Of a stretch of 5,919 nt of DNA, positions 5,758 to 5,919 are shown piece after piece. The notes under the pieces were generated by a model. It was not told the origin of the DNA. It saw only the letters and a list, made by a program, of their open reading frames with translations, and did not search any database. Source of the stretch: Chloroflexota bacterium (lineage in GTDB: Bacteria > Chloroflexota > Limnocylindria > Limnocylindrales > CSP1-4); NCBI GenBank assembly GCA_004298915.1, contig SCTE01000507.1:1-5919 (forward strand), in the 5' to 3' direction. Made by a program: the position numbers and the translations under genes. The first letter of the stretch is position 1, and every line of letters begins with the position of its first letter.

Positions 5758-5919
5758 TCAACCGGCCGCGACGGGCTCCCCGAGCTTCTCGATCCGGATG
5801 GCGGTGGCCTTGAACTCTGCCGTACCGGACTTCGGGTCGACGGCATCGATCGTGAGCAGGTTGACTGCGACGTCGTCCTGGAAGTGGAAGGTCATGAAGG
5901 TCAGGCCGGGACGGAGGCC
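5758..5919 (-). CDS. Molybdopterin oxidoreductase, C-terminal end (formate dehydrogenase alpha-like, partial)
   Basis: The last 53 codons and the TGA are in the window; the gene begins beyond the right edge. The fragment reads LRPGLTFMTFHFQDD, then VNLLTIDAVDPKSGTAEFKA, then AIRIEKLGEP. This is the conserved end of the molydopterin-dinucleotide-binding domain of formate dehydrogenase alpha subunits, where a F-H-F segment, an N-x-L-T segment, a D-P segment and an E-F-K segment occur in this order. Known enzymes oxidise formate (or reduce CO2) at a molybdenum or tungsten bis-pterin site. With so short a piece I cannot tell formate dehydrogenase from a close assimilatory relative, and the metal ligand lies outside the window. 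The next gene starts 124 bases downstream on the same strand. The gap 5634-5757 holds no clear terminator; a TTGACG at 5718-5723 has no matching -10 box. Confidence 0.85.
   Translation of the reverse strand, partial: GLRPGLTFMTFHFQDDVAVNLLTIDAVDPKSGTAEFKATAIRIEKLGEPVAAG

Noticed and set aside
5244..5846. 200-residue version of the RidA-family protein
   Set aside because: The first 71 residues are Ser/Arg/Pro-rich, overlap the end of the upstream oxidoreductase gene, and ATG 5633 has a good ribosome site and gives the family length.

Overview
The window is GC-rich, and every gene I can support lies on the minus strand, so transcription runs from the right edge to the left. GTG starts, one probable TTG start, a short cold-shock protein and an NAD-linked molybdopterin oxidoreductase module suggest a GC-rich soil or sediment bacterium. 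The protein style looks most like Chloroflexota (Limnocylindria/Ellin6529-like). That taxon is an impression from sequence style, not a search result.

Layout in order of transcription. (1) 5919-5758: last 53 codons of a molybdopterin oxidoreductase, matching the C-terminal end of formate dehydrogenase alpha subunits. (2) 5633-5244: a RidA/YjgF/UK114-family protein that keeps the signature arginine but has changed two other active-site positions. (3) 5170-4064 and 4071-2986: two tandem, overlapping paralogous membrane proteins, each with about seven hydrophobic segments, of a family I do not recognise. (4) 2845-2642: a cold-shock-domain protein with a GTG start. (5) 2611-2571: a strong hairpin behind csp with a competing alternative stem. 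(6) 2529-634: a natural fusion of NuoE-like and NuoF-like domains carrying the [2Fe-2S], FMN/NADH and [4Fe-4S] sites. (7) 637-1 (runs off the left edge): the N-terminal part of a NuoG/FdhA-type subunit with a ferredoxin-like [2Fe-2S] domain, whose GTG start overlaps the NuoEF stop as GTGA.

Genes 6 and 7 form a clear electron-transfer pair: electrons from formate (or a similar substrate oxidised at a molybdenum site) would pass through the iron-sulfur chain of gene 7 to the FMN of the NuoEF fusion and on to NAD+. Gene 1 is the end of a similar catalytic subunit, so two oxidoreductase pieces bracket an unrelated block (RidA, the membrane pair, Csp). The least described content is the tandem membrane pair, which shares several exact motifs, including a WPWSTG motif just before the last membrane helix.

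No gene-free stretch exceeds 300 bases. The gaps are 5634-5757, 5171-5243, 2846-2985 and 2530-2641. No tRNA, rRNA, CRISPR array or insertion sequence was seen.
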